A DNA stretch of 39,093 nucleotides from Acidimicrobiaceae bacterium. GTDB lineage: Bacteria > Actinomycetota > Acidimicrobiia > Acidimicrobiales > RAAP-2. The position numbers were made by a program, and so were the translations under genes. The notes under the pieces were generated by a model. It worked only from the letters and a program-made list of their open reading frames with translations, had not been told where the DNA came from and did no database searches. The stretch is taken from positions 1 through 39,093 of the forward strand of contig PKYA01000188.1 of the NCBI GenBank assembly GCA_003133545.1, written 5' to 3'. Each line of letters opens with the position of its first letter. Position 1 is the stretch's first letter. Shown one piece after another: positions 24,932 to 32,645 of the stretch.

Positions 24932-26230
24932 ATGATGTCGCCCGTGCCGTACATCTATCTGAGCGTTGTCGTCCTCGGTGCCCTCGGCGTGCTCGTGACC
25001 TACCGGCCGATACGGCGGGAGCCCTTGAGCGTCCCCAGCTTCTTCGTCGGCTGGCTCGTCGGCGAGGTGGCGGTGCAGAACATCGTGTGGCAGGTCGCGG
25101 CCACCGTGGTGTTCGGCCTGTTCGGCGCCTTCAAGGGATGGGCCGGCTGGCTCGGGTTGTCGATCGCGGTGGCGAGCTGGGCCGGTCTTGTCGGCCTGGC
25201 CGTCGCGGGTCGTCGGGCGGCCGACGTGGTGGATCGGGCGCTGTCGGAGGTACGCCGCGAGGGCTTCGCCGTCCCCACCGAGCCGGTGGCGCCCAGCTGG
25301 GGCGGGTTCTGGCGCGTGACCCAGGCCATACCCCTCAAGGGGCGTTCCGTGCGGGCGACGAGGAACATCGACTACTGGGGTGACGGCCAGCGGCGGCACC
25401 GGCTCGACATCTACCGCTCGACCCTGGCCCCGCCCACGGGAGCGCCGGTGATGGTGTACATCCACGGCGGGGCCTGGGTGATGGGGGAGAAGCGCGAGCA
25501 GGGCAAGCCGATGCTGTACGAGCTCGTCGCCCGGGGCTGGGTCTGCGTCGCCATCAACTACCGGCTCAGTCCCCGCGCCACCTGGCCGGCTCACATCGTC
25601 GATGCCAAGAAGGCGTTGTCCTGGGTCAAAGAGCACATCGCCGAGCACGGTGGCGATCCCTCCTTCGTCGCGGTGAGCGGCGGTTCGGCCGGGGGGCACC
25701 TGTGCGCCCTGCTGGCCCTGAGTGCCGGCGACCCGGCGTTCCAGCCGGGCTTCGAGGGGGCCGACACGTCGGTGGACGCCTGCGTGCCCTTCTACGGGGT
25801 CATGGACCTGACCGGTACGGACGAGGGAGCGGCGCGCTATGGCTCGGGTCTTCTGGCCCTCCTCGAAAAGCGCGTCATGAAGACGAGCGCGGCGGCGCAT
25901 CCTGAGATCTTCCGGGCCGCCTCACCCACCTATCGCGTCCATGCCGGCGCCCCTCCGTTCTTCGTGCTGCACGGGCAGAATGACTCGTTGGTCCCCGTCT
26001 CCGTCGCCCGCGCCTTCGTGGCCGCCCTGCGCGCGGTCTCCCGGGCGCCGGTGGCGTATGCCGAGCTGCCGCTGGCGCAGCACGCCTTCGATGTCCTCGC
26101 CTCGCTCCGGTGCCAGGCGACCACGAGCGGCGTGGCCGCCTTCCTCGACGCGGCCCGGGCGGCGCGTCGTCCCGATGCCCCGGCGCCGTCGCCCGGCGGT
26201 TCCGCGAGAGCGGCGCCCAACCCGAGTTGA
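24932..26230 (+). CDS. Membrane-anchored alpha/beta hydrolase (HSL/esterase type)
   Basis: 432 aa. Three hydrophobic segments (residues about 7-24, 36-65, 72-93) anchor the protein. An alpha/beta hydrolase domain follows: the oxyanion HGG in YIHGGAWVMG (178-182), the nucleophile Ser252 in SGGSAGGH, an Asp in LHGQNDSLVPV and the His in LAQHAFDVLA. This is the hormone-sensitive-lipase-like family of esterases and lipases. Starts ATG 24932 and ATG 24935 adjoin. GTG 24944 is also possible, since GATGAT lies 7 nt before it. Position divergent to WS/DGAT suggests action on lipid esters, but the substrate is not known. Confidence 0.9.
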   Translation: MMSPVPYIYLSVVVLGALGVLVTYRPIRREPLSVPSFFVGWLVGEVAVQNIVWQVAATVVFGLFGAFKGWAGWLGLSIAVASWAGLVGLAVAGRRAADVVDRALSEVRREGFAVPTEPVAPSWGGFWRVTQAIPLKGRSVRATRNIDYWGDGQRRHRLDIYRSTLAPPTGAPVMVYIHGGAWVMGEKREQGKPMLYELVARGWVCVAINYRLSPRATWPAHIVDAKKALSWVKEHIAEHGGDPSFVAVSGGSAGGHLCALLALSAGDPAFQPGFEGADTSVDACVPFYGVMDLTGTDEGAARYGSGLLALLEKRVMKTSAAAHPEIFRAASPTYRVHAGAPPFFVLHGQNDSLVPVSVARAFVAALRAVSRAPVAYAELPLAQHAFDVLASLRCQATTSGVAAFLDAARAARRPDAPAPSPGGSARAAPNPS

Positions 26231-26300
26231 GTTTCCATCCGAGGGGGAACCCCACCCCTACACCGGGCGGGGCAGCTCCTGACCGGCGCCGGATCGTGCC

Positions 26301-28847
26301 TCAGGCTTCGTCGGCCAGCGCCACGGCGACGGCGAACTCGCCGGCCTCGACCATGCGCAGCTCCTCCACCCCACCGGCGTCGGACAGGTCACCCTGGGCC
26401 GCGGCGACGGCACGGAGCACGGCGGCCGGTCCTGACACGGTGAGCGAGCGCACCTTGGCCCGCATGGAGCGCTTCTCGGTCGTCTTGGCGCGGCGAATGG
26501 CGCCCAGCACGTCTGCGGCCACCGTGAGCACCGCCGGGTCCTCTCCGGCGTGGTCGCCGAGCTCGTCGACGCTGGGCCACGCGGCGCGATGCACCGAGCC
26601 AAGTTGCCACCAGCGCCAGACCTCCTCGGTCACAAAAGGGAGGAAGGGCGCGAAGAGCCGGAGCTGTACCGAGAGCGCCAGGGCCAGCGCCGCCCGCGCC
26701 GAGTCGGCCGCGGCGGGGTCCCCCTCGCCGTAGGCGCGTGTCTTCACCAGTTCGACGTAGTCGTCGCAGAACGACCAGAAGAACGCTTCGGTCATCTCCT
26801 GGGCCCGCGCGTAGTCGAATTCCTCGAAGGCTGCCGTGGCCTGGGTCACCACGCCGGCCAGTTGGGCCAGCAGGGCCCGGTCGACGGGGTCGGTCACCGC
26901 GTCCGTTCCTGGGGCGGCGCGCTCACCCAACCGCCCCAGTGCGAATTTGGAGGCGTTGAGGATCTTGATGGCCAGGCGGCGGCCGATCTTCATGACCCCG
27001 GTATCCACGGCGGTGTCGGTGCCCGGCCGGCCGTTGCAGGCCCAGTAGCGCACGGCGTCGGCACCGAACTCGACGATGAACGGCATCGGGGTGACGACGT
27101 TGCCTCTCGACTTGGCCATCTTCTTTCGGTCCGGGTCGAGCACCCACCCGTTGAGCGTGGTGTCGTGCCAGGGCAGGGCGTCGTGCTCGAGGTGCGCGCG
27201 CAAGATGGTCGAGAACAGCCAGGTCCGGATGATCTCGGGTCCTTGCGGGCGCAGGTCCATGGGGAAGGTGGCGGCGAAGAGGCCGGGATCGTCCTCCCAC
27301 CCGCAGGCGATCTGGGGCGTGAGGGACGAGGTCGCCCAGGTGTCCATGACGTCGGGATCGCCGACGAAGCCACTGGGAGCGTTGCGCTGTGCGGCCACGT
27401 AACCCGGTGGCACGTCGGTCGTGGGGTCGATGGGTAGCATCGCTTCGTCGGGGACGATCGGATGGGCGTGGTCCGGCTCACCGTCGGCCCCGAGGGGGTA
27501 CCACACGGGCACCGGGACCCCGAAATAGCGCTGGCGGCTGACCAGCCAGTCGCTGTTGAGCCCGTTGACCCAGTTCTCGTAGCGGACGTGCATGAAGGGG
27601 GGATGCCACGCCAGCTCCTGGCCGCGCCGGAGGAGGTCCTCCCGGAGCGGCGCATCCCTGCCCCCGTTGCGGATGTACCACTGGCGGCTGGTCACGATCT
27701 CGAGGGGCCGCTCTCCCCGCTCGTAGAACTTGACCGGATGGGTGATGGCCCGCGGCTCGCCGATGAGATCGCCCGATTCGGTGAGCAAGTCGACCATGGC
27801 GCGCTGGGCCGCCTTGATGGTGCTGCCGGCGATGGCGCGCCACGCCGGGCTGTCGGGCACGCCCGCCGGCGGCGACTCGACGATGCGCCCGGCCCTGGTG
27901 ATGATGGACCTGGTCGGCAGGTGCAGCTCGCGCCACCAGACCACGTCGGTCACGTCGCCGAACGTGCAGATCATGGCGATGCCCGATCCCTTCTCCGGAT
28001 CGGCCAACTCGTGCGCCACGATCGGGACCTCGACCCCGAAGAGCGGGGTACGCACCGAGGTACCGAAGCGGGCGGCGTAACGCTGGTCGTCGGGGTGCGC
28101 CACCAGCGCGACACAGGCGGCCAGCAGCTCGGGGCGGGTCGTGTCGATCTCGATGTCGTCGAAACGGAGACGGTGGTAGGCGCCGGGGCGCTCCCGGTCC
28201 TCCATCTCGGCCTGGGCCACGGCGGTCTGGTAATCGACGTCCCACAGCGTCGGCGCCTCCGCGGAGTAGGCCTCGTCACGGGCGAGGTTGCGCAGGAACA
28301 TGCGCTGGCTGGCCCGGCGGCTGCGGTCATCGATGGTGGCGTAGCTCCGGGTCCAGTCCACCGAGAGGCCGACCGTGCGCCACAGTTCCTCGAAGGCGCG
28401 CTCGTCCTCGGCCGTCAGCTGGTGGCACAAGGCGATGAAGTTGGGCCGGCTGACCGCGATGTCCTCTTTCCCGGGATTGGCCGGCGGTTCGAAGTCCGGG
28501 TCGTAGGGGAGGGAGGGATCGCAACGGACCCCGAAGTAGGTCTGCACCCGGCGCTCGGTCGGCAGCCCGTTGTCGTCCCATCCCATCGGGTAGAAGAGCT
28601 CCCACCCGCGCATGCGCCGGTAGCGCGCCAGGGCGTCGGTCTGCACGTAGCCGAACACCGAGCCCATGTGGAGCGAACCGGACACCGTGGGCGGTGGGGT
28701 GTCGATGGAGAAGACCTGATCTCGACTGGCCCGCGGGTCGAAGCGATAGGTCCCTTCGTCCTCCCACACCGAGGACCAGGTGGCCTCCATCCCCTCGAGT
28801 GTGGGCTTGTCGGGAACTCGGGGCGCGCCGGTCGCGTCGGTCGGCAT
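26301..28847 (-). CDS. valS: Valyl-tRNA synthetase, archaeal/PRK13208-like type
   Basis: 848 aa class I synthetase that charges tRNA-Val. The HIGH motif is the variant HMGS (residues 60-63, in PPTVSGSLHMGS) and KMSKS is KMAKS (576-580). The CP1 editing domain is seen around DTTRPELLAACVALV. The segment MGWDDNGLPTERRVQTYFG replaces the MDHAGIATQ of common bacterial ValS and marks the archaeal-like branch (also seen in Rickettsia). The C-terminal coiled-coil tRNA arm of the ordinary type looks absent or very short. Downstream gap 26231-26300 to the convergent esterase has only GC-rich sequence. Confidence 0.95.
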   Translation of the reverse strand: MPTDATGAPRVPDKPTLEGMEATWSSVWEDEGTYRFDPRASRDQVFSIDTPPPTVSGSLHMGSVFGYVQTDALARYRRMRGWELFYPMGWDDNGLPTERRVQTYFGVRCDPSLPYDPDFEPPANPGKEDIAVSRPNFIALCHQLTAEDERAFEELWRTVGLSVDWTRSYATIDDRSRRASQRMFLRNLARDEAYSAEAPTLWDVDYQTAVAQAEMEDRERPGAYHRLRFDDIEIDTTRPELLAACVALVAHPDDQRYAARFGTSVRTPLFGVEVPIVAHELADPEKGSGIAMICTFGDVTDVVWWRELHLPTRSIITRAGRIVESPPAGVPDSPAWRAIAGSTIKAAQRAMVDLLTESGDLIGEPRAITHPVKFYERGERPLEIVTSRQWYIRNGGRDAPLREDLLRRGQELAWHPPFMHVRYENWVNGLNSDWLVSRQRYFGVPVPVWYPLGADGEPDHAHPIVPDEAMLPIDPTTDVPPGYVAAQRNAPSGFVGDPDVMDTWATSSLTPQIACGWEDDPGLFAATFPMDLRPQGPEIIRTWLFSTILRAHLEHDALPWHDTTLNGWVLDPDRKKMAKSRGNVVTPMPFIVEFGADAVRYWACNGRPGTDTAVDTGVMKIGRRLAIKILNASKFALGRLGERAAPGTDAVTDPVDRALLAQLAGVVTQATAAFEEFDYARAQEMTEAFFWSFCDDYVELVKTRAYGEGDPAAADSARAALALALSVQLRLFAPFLPFVTEEVWRWWQLGSVHRAAWPSVDELGDHAGEDPAVLTVAADVLGAIRRAKTTEKRSMRAKVRSLTVSGPAAVLRAVAAAQGDLSDAGGVEELRMVEAGEFAVAVALADEA

Positions 28848-28855
28848 GATCGGGT

Positions 28856-28862
28856 TACCGTA
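28856..28862. promoter_or_regulatory. Shared bidirectional -10 between valS and cysS
   Basis: The heptamer TACCGTA gives TACCGT on the plus strand, 6 nt before the cysS ATG, and TACGGT on the minus strand, 9 nt before the valS ATG. The whole 20-bp spacer has GGGT and ACCC arms around it. There is room only for leaderless or nearly leaderless messages. Confidence 0.45.
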
Positions 28863-28867
28863 CCCGC

Positions 28868-30268
28868 ATGCTGCGCCTCCACGACACCGCTACCGGCACC
28901 ACCCGACCGTTCGAGCCCGGCACTCCGGGGCAGGTGTCGATGTACGTCTGCGGTCCGACCGTGGACAACCTCCCCCACATAGGCCATGGCCGCTTCAACC
29001 TGACCTATGACGTCCTGCGGCGCTACTTCCTGTTCAACGGCCTCGATGTCGACTACGTCTCCAATGTCACCGACATTGACGACAAGATCATCAGGCGGGC
29101 GAACGAGGAGGGTCGCAGCACCCAGAGTGTGGTCGATCAGTTCGAGGAGGCCTGGTTCGACGCCATGGACGGACTAGGGGTCCTGCGGCCTACCAACACC
29201 CCGCACGCCACGGCCTACGTCGACGACATGATCACGCTCGTCGCCGACCTGGTCGAGCGCGGGGTCGCCTACGAGACCTCCGACGGCGTCTACCTCAACG
29301 TCGAGCAGGTCGACGGGTACGGGCTCCTGGCGCGCCAGAGCCTGGACTCGCTGAGGGCGGGCGTCGCCCGGGTGGAGAGCACGGAGGAGAAGCGCTCACC
29401 CCTCGACTTCGCGCTGTGGAAGAAGGCCAAGCCCGGCGAGCCCACGTGGGAATCCCCCTGGGGTCCCGGCCGGCCGGGTTGGCACACCGAGTGCGTGGTC
29501 ATGTCGCTCGACCTGCTCGGGGAGGGGTTCGACCTCCATGGCGGCGGCATCGACCTGATCTTCCCTCACCACGAGAACGAGCGGGCGCAGGCGGTGGCGG
29601 AGGGTCGCGCCTTCTCCCGGTACTGGGTGCACAACGGATGGGTGACCGTCGACGGCACCAAAATGTCGAAGTCGCTCGGCAACTTCACCACGCTGTCCGA
29701 CTTCTTGGCCCGGCACGACGCGCGCGCCTACCGGCTCCTTGTGCTCCGTGCCCGTTACCGCTCGCAGATCGAGGTCACTCCCGACACCATCGTCGACGCC
29801 GAAAGGGGGCTCGAGCGGCTCGACACCGCGGCCCGCCGTTTTTCCGTGGGCGCGTTGCTGGACGGCGCCGCCGGGGCGTACGTCGTCGAGGGCACGCCGC
29901 CCGCCACCGGCCTGGATCCCGCGGCGCTGTCCGCCTTCCGCGCCCGCATGGACGACGACCTGGACACTCCGGGCGCCCTGGCGGGGATCTTCGACCTCGT
30001 CACGGCGGCCCACTCCAGCGCTGATGCCGGTGACGAGGAGCGGGGCCGGGAACTCGCCGTGACCGCGGCGGTGCTCTCCGCCGTGCTGGGCCTCTCGCTC
30101 CGCTCCGACGTGGCCGTGCTCGACGCCGACACGACCCGCCTGGTCGCCGAGCGCGACGGTGCCCGGGCCGCGAGGGACTACGGGCGGGCCGACGCCCTGC
30201 GCGACGAGCTCGTCGCCATGGGATGGACCGTCGAGGACACGCCCCAGGGAACCGCCGTCAGGCGCTGA
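28868..30268 (+). CDS. cysS: Cysteinyl-tRNA synthetase
   Basis: 466 aa. The HIGH motif is PHIGH (36-40) and the KMSKS loop is intact (265-269). Zinc ligands Cys28 (YVCGPT), Cys209 (WHTEC), His234 and Glu238 (FPHHENE) fall at the same numbers as in the E. coli enzyme. A full C-terminal anticodon-binding part (ending GRADALRDELVAMGWTVEDTPQG) separates it from the related mycothiol ligase MshC. Divergent from valS. Confidence 0.98.
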   Translation: MLRLHDTATGTTRPFEPGTPGQVSMYVCGPTVDNLPHIGHGRFNLTYDVLRRYFLFNGLDVDYVSNVTDIDDKIIRRANEEGRSTQSVVDQFEEAWFDAMDGLGVLRPTNTPHATAYVDDMITLVADLVERGVAYETSDGVYLNVEQVDGYGLLARQSLDSLRAGVARVESTEEKRSPLDFALWKKAKPGEPTWESPWGPGRPGWHTECVVMSLDLLGEGFDLHGGGIDLIFPHHENERAQAVAEGRAFSRYWVHNGWVTVDGTKMSKSLGNFTTLSDFLARHDARAYRLLVLRARYRSQIEVTPDTIVDAERGLERLDTAARRFSVGALLDGAAGAYVVEGTPPATGLDPAALSAFRARMDDDLDTPGALAGIFDLVTAAHSSADAGDEERGRELAVTAAVLSAVLGLSLRSDVAVLDADTTRLVAERDGARAARDYGRADALRDELVAMGWTVEDTPQGTAVRR

Positions 30269-30269
30269 C

Positions 30270-30320
30270 CCGACCGCCTGGGTCCGACCGGCTGGGTCCG
30301 ACCGCCTGCGTCCGACCACC
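30270..30320. repeat. 14-bp tandem repeat after cysS
   Basis: Three units of CCGACCGCCTGGGT (second and third with one change each) and a degenerate fourth begin 2 bp after the cysS stop codon. Likely a slippage-derived array. No function is evident. Confidence 0.75.
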
Positions 30321-30356
30321 GGGGGGCGTCCCGCGGCACCCGCCGGGCGCGATGCC

Positions 30357-30385
30357 TGGACGGCAGCGGCCCGCTAGGTTACTAT
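30357..30385 (+). promoter_or_regulatory. Promoter of the acyl-CoA dehydrogenase gene
   Basis: TGGACG (30357-30362, 4 of 6 to the -35 consensus) and TACTAT (30380-30385) are 17 bp apart, the ideal spacing. Predicted transcription start is near 30392, giving a leader of about 150 nt before the ATG. Confidence 0.5.
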
Positions 30386-30393
30386 GCAGTAAC
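30378..30393. promoter_or_regulatory. Palindromic operator over the acyl-CoA dehydrogenase -10
   Basis: GTTACT-ATGC-AGTAAC is a perfect 6+6 inverted repeat that covers the -10 hexamer and the predicted start of transcription. This is the form of a TetR-family repressor site. The TetR gene at 33206-33826 has a short GGTTACC palindrome before its own start, which shares the AGGTTAC half-site, so it is one candidate. Confidence 0.6.
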
Positions 30394-30540
30394 AAGGGAC
30401 ACACGCTCCCGGTACGTGAGCGTGTGGGCGCGGCAGGGAACTGCCGTCGAAGACCCAGATCCAGCCAAGACCCAGACCCAAATCGAGACGCAACGCCAAC
30501 GGGCCCGCCAGATGGCCGGGCCGCGCAAGGAGGGCTCACC
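30392..30540 (+). promoter_or_regulatory. Structured 5' leader of the acyl-CoA dehydrogenase mRNA
   Basis: Three strong hairpins lie in this leader. Hairpin 1 (30400-30426): CACACGCTC and GAGCGTGTG, a perfect 9-bp stem. Hairpin 2 (30431-30446): CGGCAG-GGAA-CTGCCG, 6 bp with a GNRA tetraloop. Hairpin 3 (30502-30522): GGCCCGCC pairs with GGC-C-GGGCC (one bulged C) around AGAT, ending 4 nt before the AAGGAGG ribosome-binding site. Between 2 and 3 is an A/C-rich linker with the 10-nt repeat AAGACCCAGA twice (30450, 30467). No protein-like frame is present. It matches no riboswitch class that I recognise. Confidence 0.45.
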
Positions 30541-31755
30541 ATGGCCGACTTCTCACTGGCTCTCAACGAGGACCAGCTCCAGATCCAGAAGTGGGTGCAC
30601 GAATTCGCGGAGAACGTGGTTCGTCCCGCCGGTGCCGAGTGGGACGAGCGCGAAGAGACGCCATGGCCCATCATCCAAGAGGCGGCCAAGAACGGCCTCT
30701 ACTCCTTCGATTTCGTGGCCCAGTGCTTCGCCGATCCCACCGGGTTGTTGATGTGCCTGGTGAACGAGGAGATGAGTTGGGGTGACGCCGGTATCGCACT
30801 GGCCATCTTCGGCTCGACCCTGGCCGTCGCCGGGATCTTCGCCAACGGGACGCCCGAACAGATTGCGGAGTGGATCCCGCAGTGCTTCGGGACGCCCGAG
30901 GACGTGAAGCTGGCCGCGTTCGGCGTGTCGGAGCCTGACGCCGGATCCGACGTGTCATCGCTGAAGTCGCGGGCCGTCTACGACGAAGCCAAGGACGAGT
31001 GGGTGCTCAACGGCACGAAGACATGGATCACCAACGGCGGCCTGGCCAACACCCACGTTCTGGTCCTCTCGGTGGACCCTTCGCTCGGCAGCCGGGGTCA
31101 GGCCAGCTTCGTCGTGCCCGAGGGCACTCCCGGGATCTCGCAGGGGCAGAAGTTCAAGAAGATGGGAATCCGGGCTTCGCACACGGCGGAAGTGGTGCTC
31201 GAGGACTGCCGGGTGCCGGGCCGTTGCCTCCTCGGCGGCAAGGACAAGCTCGATGCGCGCTTGGCCCGCGCCAAGGAGGGAAAGAAGACCTCGACCCAGG
31301 CCGCAATGGCGACGTTCGAGGCGTCGCGTCCGATCGTCGGGGCCCAGGCAGTGGGCATCGCCCGCGCCGCCTACGAGTACGCGCTCGACTACGCCAAGGA
31401 GCGCAAGCAGTTCGGCCGGGCGATCATCGAGAATCAGTCCATCGCCTTCAAGTTGGCGGACATGAAGATGCGTACGGACGCCGCCCGCCTGTTGGTGCAC
31501 CGCGCCGCCTGGATGGCGGGGACGCGCCAGAAGTTCGAGAACGGCGAAGGCTCCATGTCCAAGCTCTTCGCCGGCGAGAACGCGGTCTGGGTGACCGAGC
31601 AGGCCATTCAGATCCTCGGTGGCTACGGCTACGTCCGTGATTACCCGGTCGAGCGTTGGCACCGCGATTCGAAGATCTACACGATCTTCGAGGGCACCTC
31701 GGAGATCCAGCGGCTGGTCATCAGCCGAGCCATCTCGGGTATCCACATCAACTGA
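30541..31755 (+). CDS. Acyl-CoA dehydrogenase
   Basis: 404 aa flavoenzyme that introduces the alpha-beta double bond in acyl-CoAs. Features: helical N-terminus, FGVSEPDAGSDVSSLKSRA and NGTKTWITNGG (FAD/substrate region), RKQFGRAI, ILGGYGYVRDYPVERWHRD, and the catalytic base Glu384 in TIFEGTSEIQRL. An insert ARLARAKEGKKTSTQ sits before the C-terminal helical domain. ATG 30541 follows AAGGAGG at 6-7 nt. The open frame upstream is leader RNA. Probably repressed through the palindrome in its promoter. Chain-length preference cannot be read off. Confidence 0.95.
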   Translation: MADFSLALNEDQLQIQKWVHEFAENVVRPAGAEWDEREETPWPIIQEAAKNGLYSFDFVAQCFADPTGLLMCLVNEEMSWGDAGIALAIFGSTLAVAGIFANGTPEQIAEWIPQCFGTPEDVKLAAFGVSEPDAGSDVSSLKSRAVYDEAKDEWVLNGTKTWITNGGLANTHVLVLSVDPSLGSRGQASFVVPEGTPGISQGQKFKKMGIRASHTAEVVLEDCRVPGRCLLGGKDKLDARLARAKEGKKTSTQAAMATFEASRPIVGAQAVGIARAAYEYALDYAKERKQFGRAIIENQSIAFKLADMKMRTDAARLLVHRAAWMAGTRQKFENGEGSMSKLFAGENAVWVTEQAIQILGGYGYVRDYPVERWHRDSKIYTIFEGTSEIQRLVISRAISGIHIN

Positions 31756-31792
31756 TGATCCAGCTGGTCATCTGATTCGGCTGGTCGTCAGG
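31704..31792. repeat. Partial copies of the acyl-CoA dehydrogenase 3' end after its stop
   Basis: The coding stretch for IQRLVIS (31704-31724) recurs twice past the stop codon. 31757-31772 equals it apart from a 3-nt gap (GATCCAG, CTGGTCATC), and 31779-31792 matches CGGCTGGTCATCAG with one change. This looks like local duplication and decay. Confidence 0.45.
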
Positions 31793-31831
31793 GCCGCCGG
31801 AGCGGTGCGCTTGGGCTGACCGGGCGTTCGC

Positions 31832-31837
31832 TACCGT
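31832..31837 (+). promoter_or_regulatory. -10 element of the SDR gene
   Basis: TACCGT ends 7 nt before ATG 31845. An in-frame GTG at 31836 falls inside the hexamer and is therefore an unlikely start. Confidence 0.5.
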
Positions 31838-31844
31838 GAGGGCC

Positions 31845-32645
31845 ATGCCCCCACCGCGCCATCTGCGCCGTGAAGACGGCGCGTCCCGGGCTCGGCCGGT
31901 TGCCCTGGTCACCGGAGGCAGCCGCGGCATTGGCGCCGCCTCGGCCCGCGCCCTCGCCGCCGCGGGCTGGGACATCTGCATCGCCTATCGCGAGAACGCG
32001 GACGCAGCGGACAGCGTGGCCGCGGATTGCGAGGACATGGGGGCGCGGACACTCATGGTCGCCACCGACGTGGCGCAGGAGCGCCCCATCAGCGAGCTCT
32101 TCGCCCTGCTCGACAAGCACTGGTCCGGGGGGAGCGCCCTGGGAGCCCTGGTCAACTGCGCCGGCATCGTCGCGCCGGCGGCGCGCGTGGAGGACATGGA
32201 TGCCGGCCGCCTGGCGCGCATGCTGGCCGTCAACGTGACGGGGTCCTTCCTCTGCGCGGGCCACGCGGTGCGCCGCATGTCGCATCGTCACGGGGGTAAA
32301 GGCGGGGTCATCGTGAATCTCTCCTCGGCGGCGGCGCGCCTGGGGAGTCCCGGCGAATACGTCGACTACGCCGCCTCCAAGGGTGCCATCGACTCCATGA
32401 CCGTCGGATTGGCCAAGGAAGTGGCCGGCGAGGGAATCCGGGTCGTGGCCGTGCGGCCCGGGCTGATCGACACGGACATCCACGCCTCCGGAGGCCAGCC
32501 CGACCGCCTCGAGCGCCTGCGGAACGACATCCCCATGCAGCGCGTCGGCCAACCCGAGGAGGTGGCGGCGACCATCGCCTGGTTGTGCAGCGAAGAGGCG
32601 TCCTACGTCACCGGGGCCCTGCTCGACGTCGGCGGCGGTCGTTGA
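31845..32645 (+). CDS. Short-chain dehydrogenase/reductase (SDR)
   Basis: 266 aa classical SDR, NAD(P)-dependent. The cofactor loop is TGGSRGIG, then NCAG (LVNCAGIVAPAA), catalytic Ser in VNLSSAAARLG, and Tyr-x-x-x-Lys in YVDYAASKGA. The end VTGALLDVGGGR is standard. Glucose-1-dehydrogenase- and FabG-like proteins have this outline, and the substrate is not fixed. The Tyr-Arg (IAYRENADAAD) after beta-2 suggests NADPH. Overlaps the phosphatase gene by 4 nt. Confidence 0.92.
   Translation: MPPPRHLRREDGASRARPVALVTGGSRGIGAASARALAAAGWDICIAYRENADAADSVAADCEDMGARTLMVATDVAQERPISELFALLDKHWSGGSALGALVNCAGIVAPAARVEDMDAGRLARMLAVNVTGSFLCAGHAVRRMSHRHGGKGGVIVNLSSAAARLGSPGEYVDYAASKGAIDSMTVGLAKEVAGEGIRVVAVRPGLIDTDIHASGGQPDRLERLRNDIPMQRVGQPEEVAATIAWLCSEEASYVTGALLDVGGGR

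Noticed and set aside
28868-30268. Mycothiol ligase MshC instead of CysRS
   Set aside because: The protein is full length with the C-terminal anticodon-binding region and all CysRS zinc ligands.
30400-30522. Idea that the leader hairpins are an ANTAR target
   Set aside because: ANTAR sites are paired hairpins with hexanucleotide loops having A at position 1 and G at position 4. The loops here (9 nt, GGAA, AGAT) do not fit.
30223-30540. Upstream in-frame extension of the acyl-CoA dehydrogenase
   Set aside because: It translates the tandem repeat, promoter and leader into low-complexity sequence. The ATG at 30541 has a strong ribosome-binding site and the family N-terminus.
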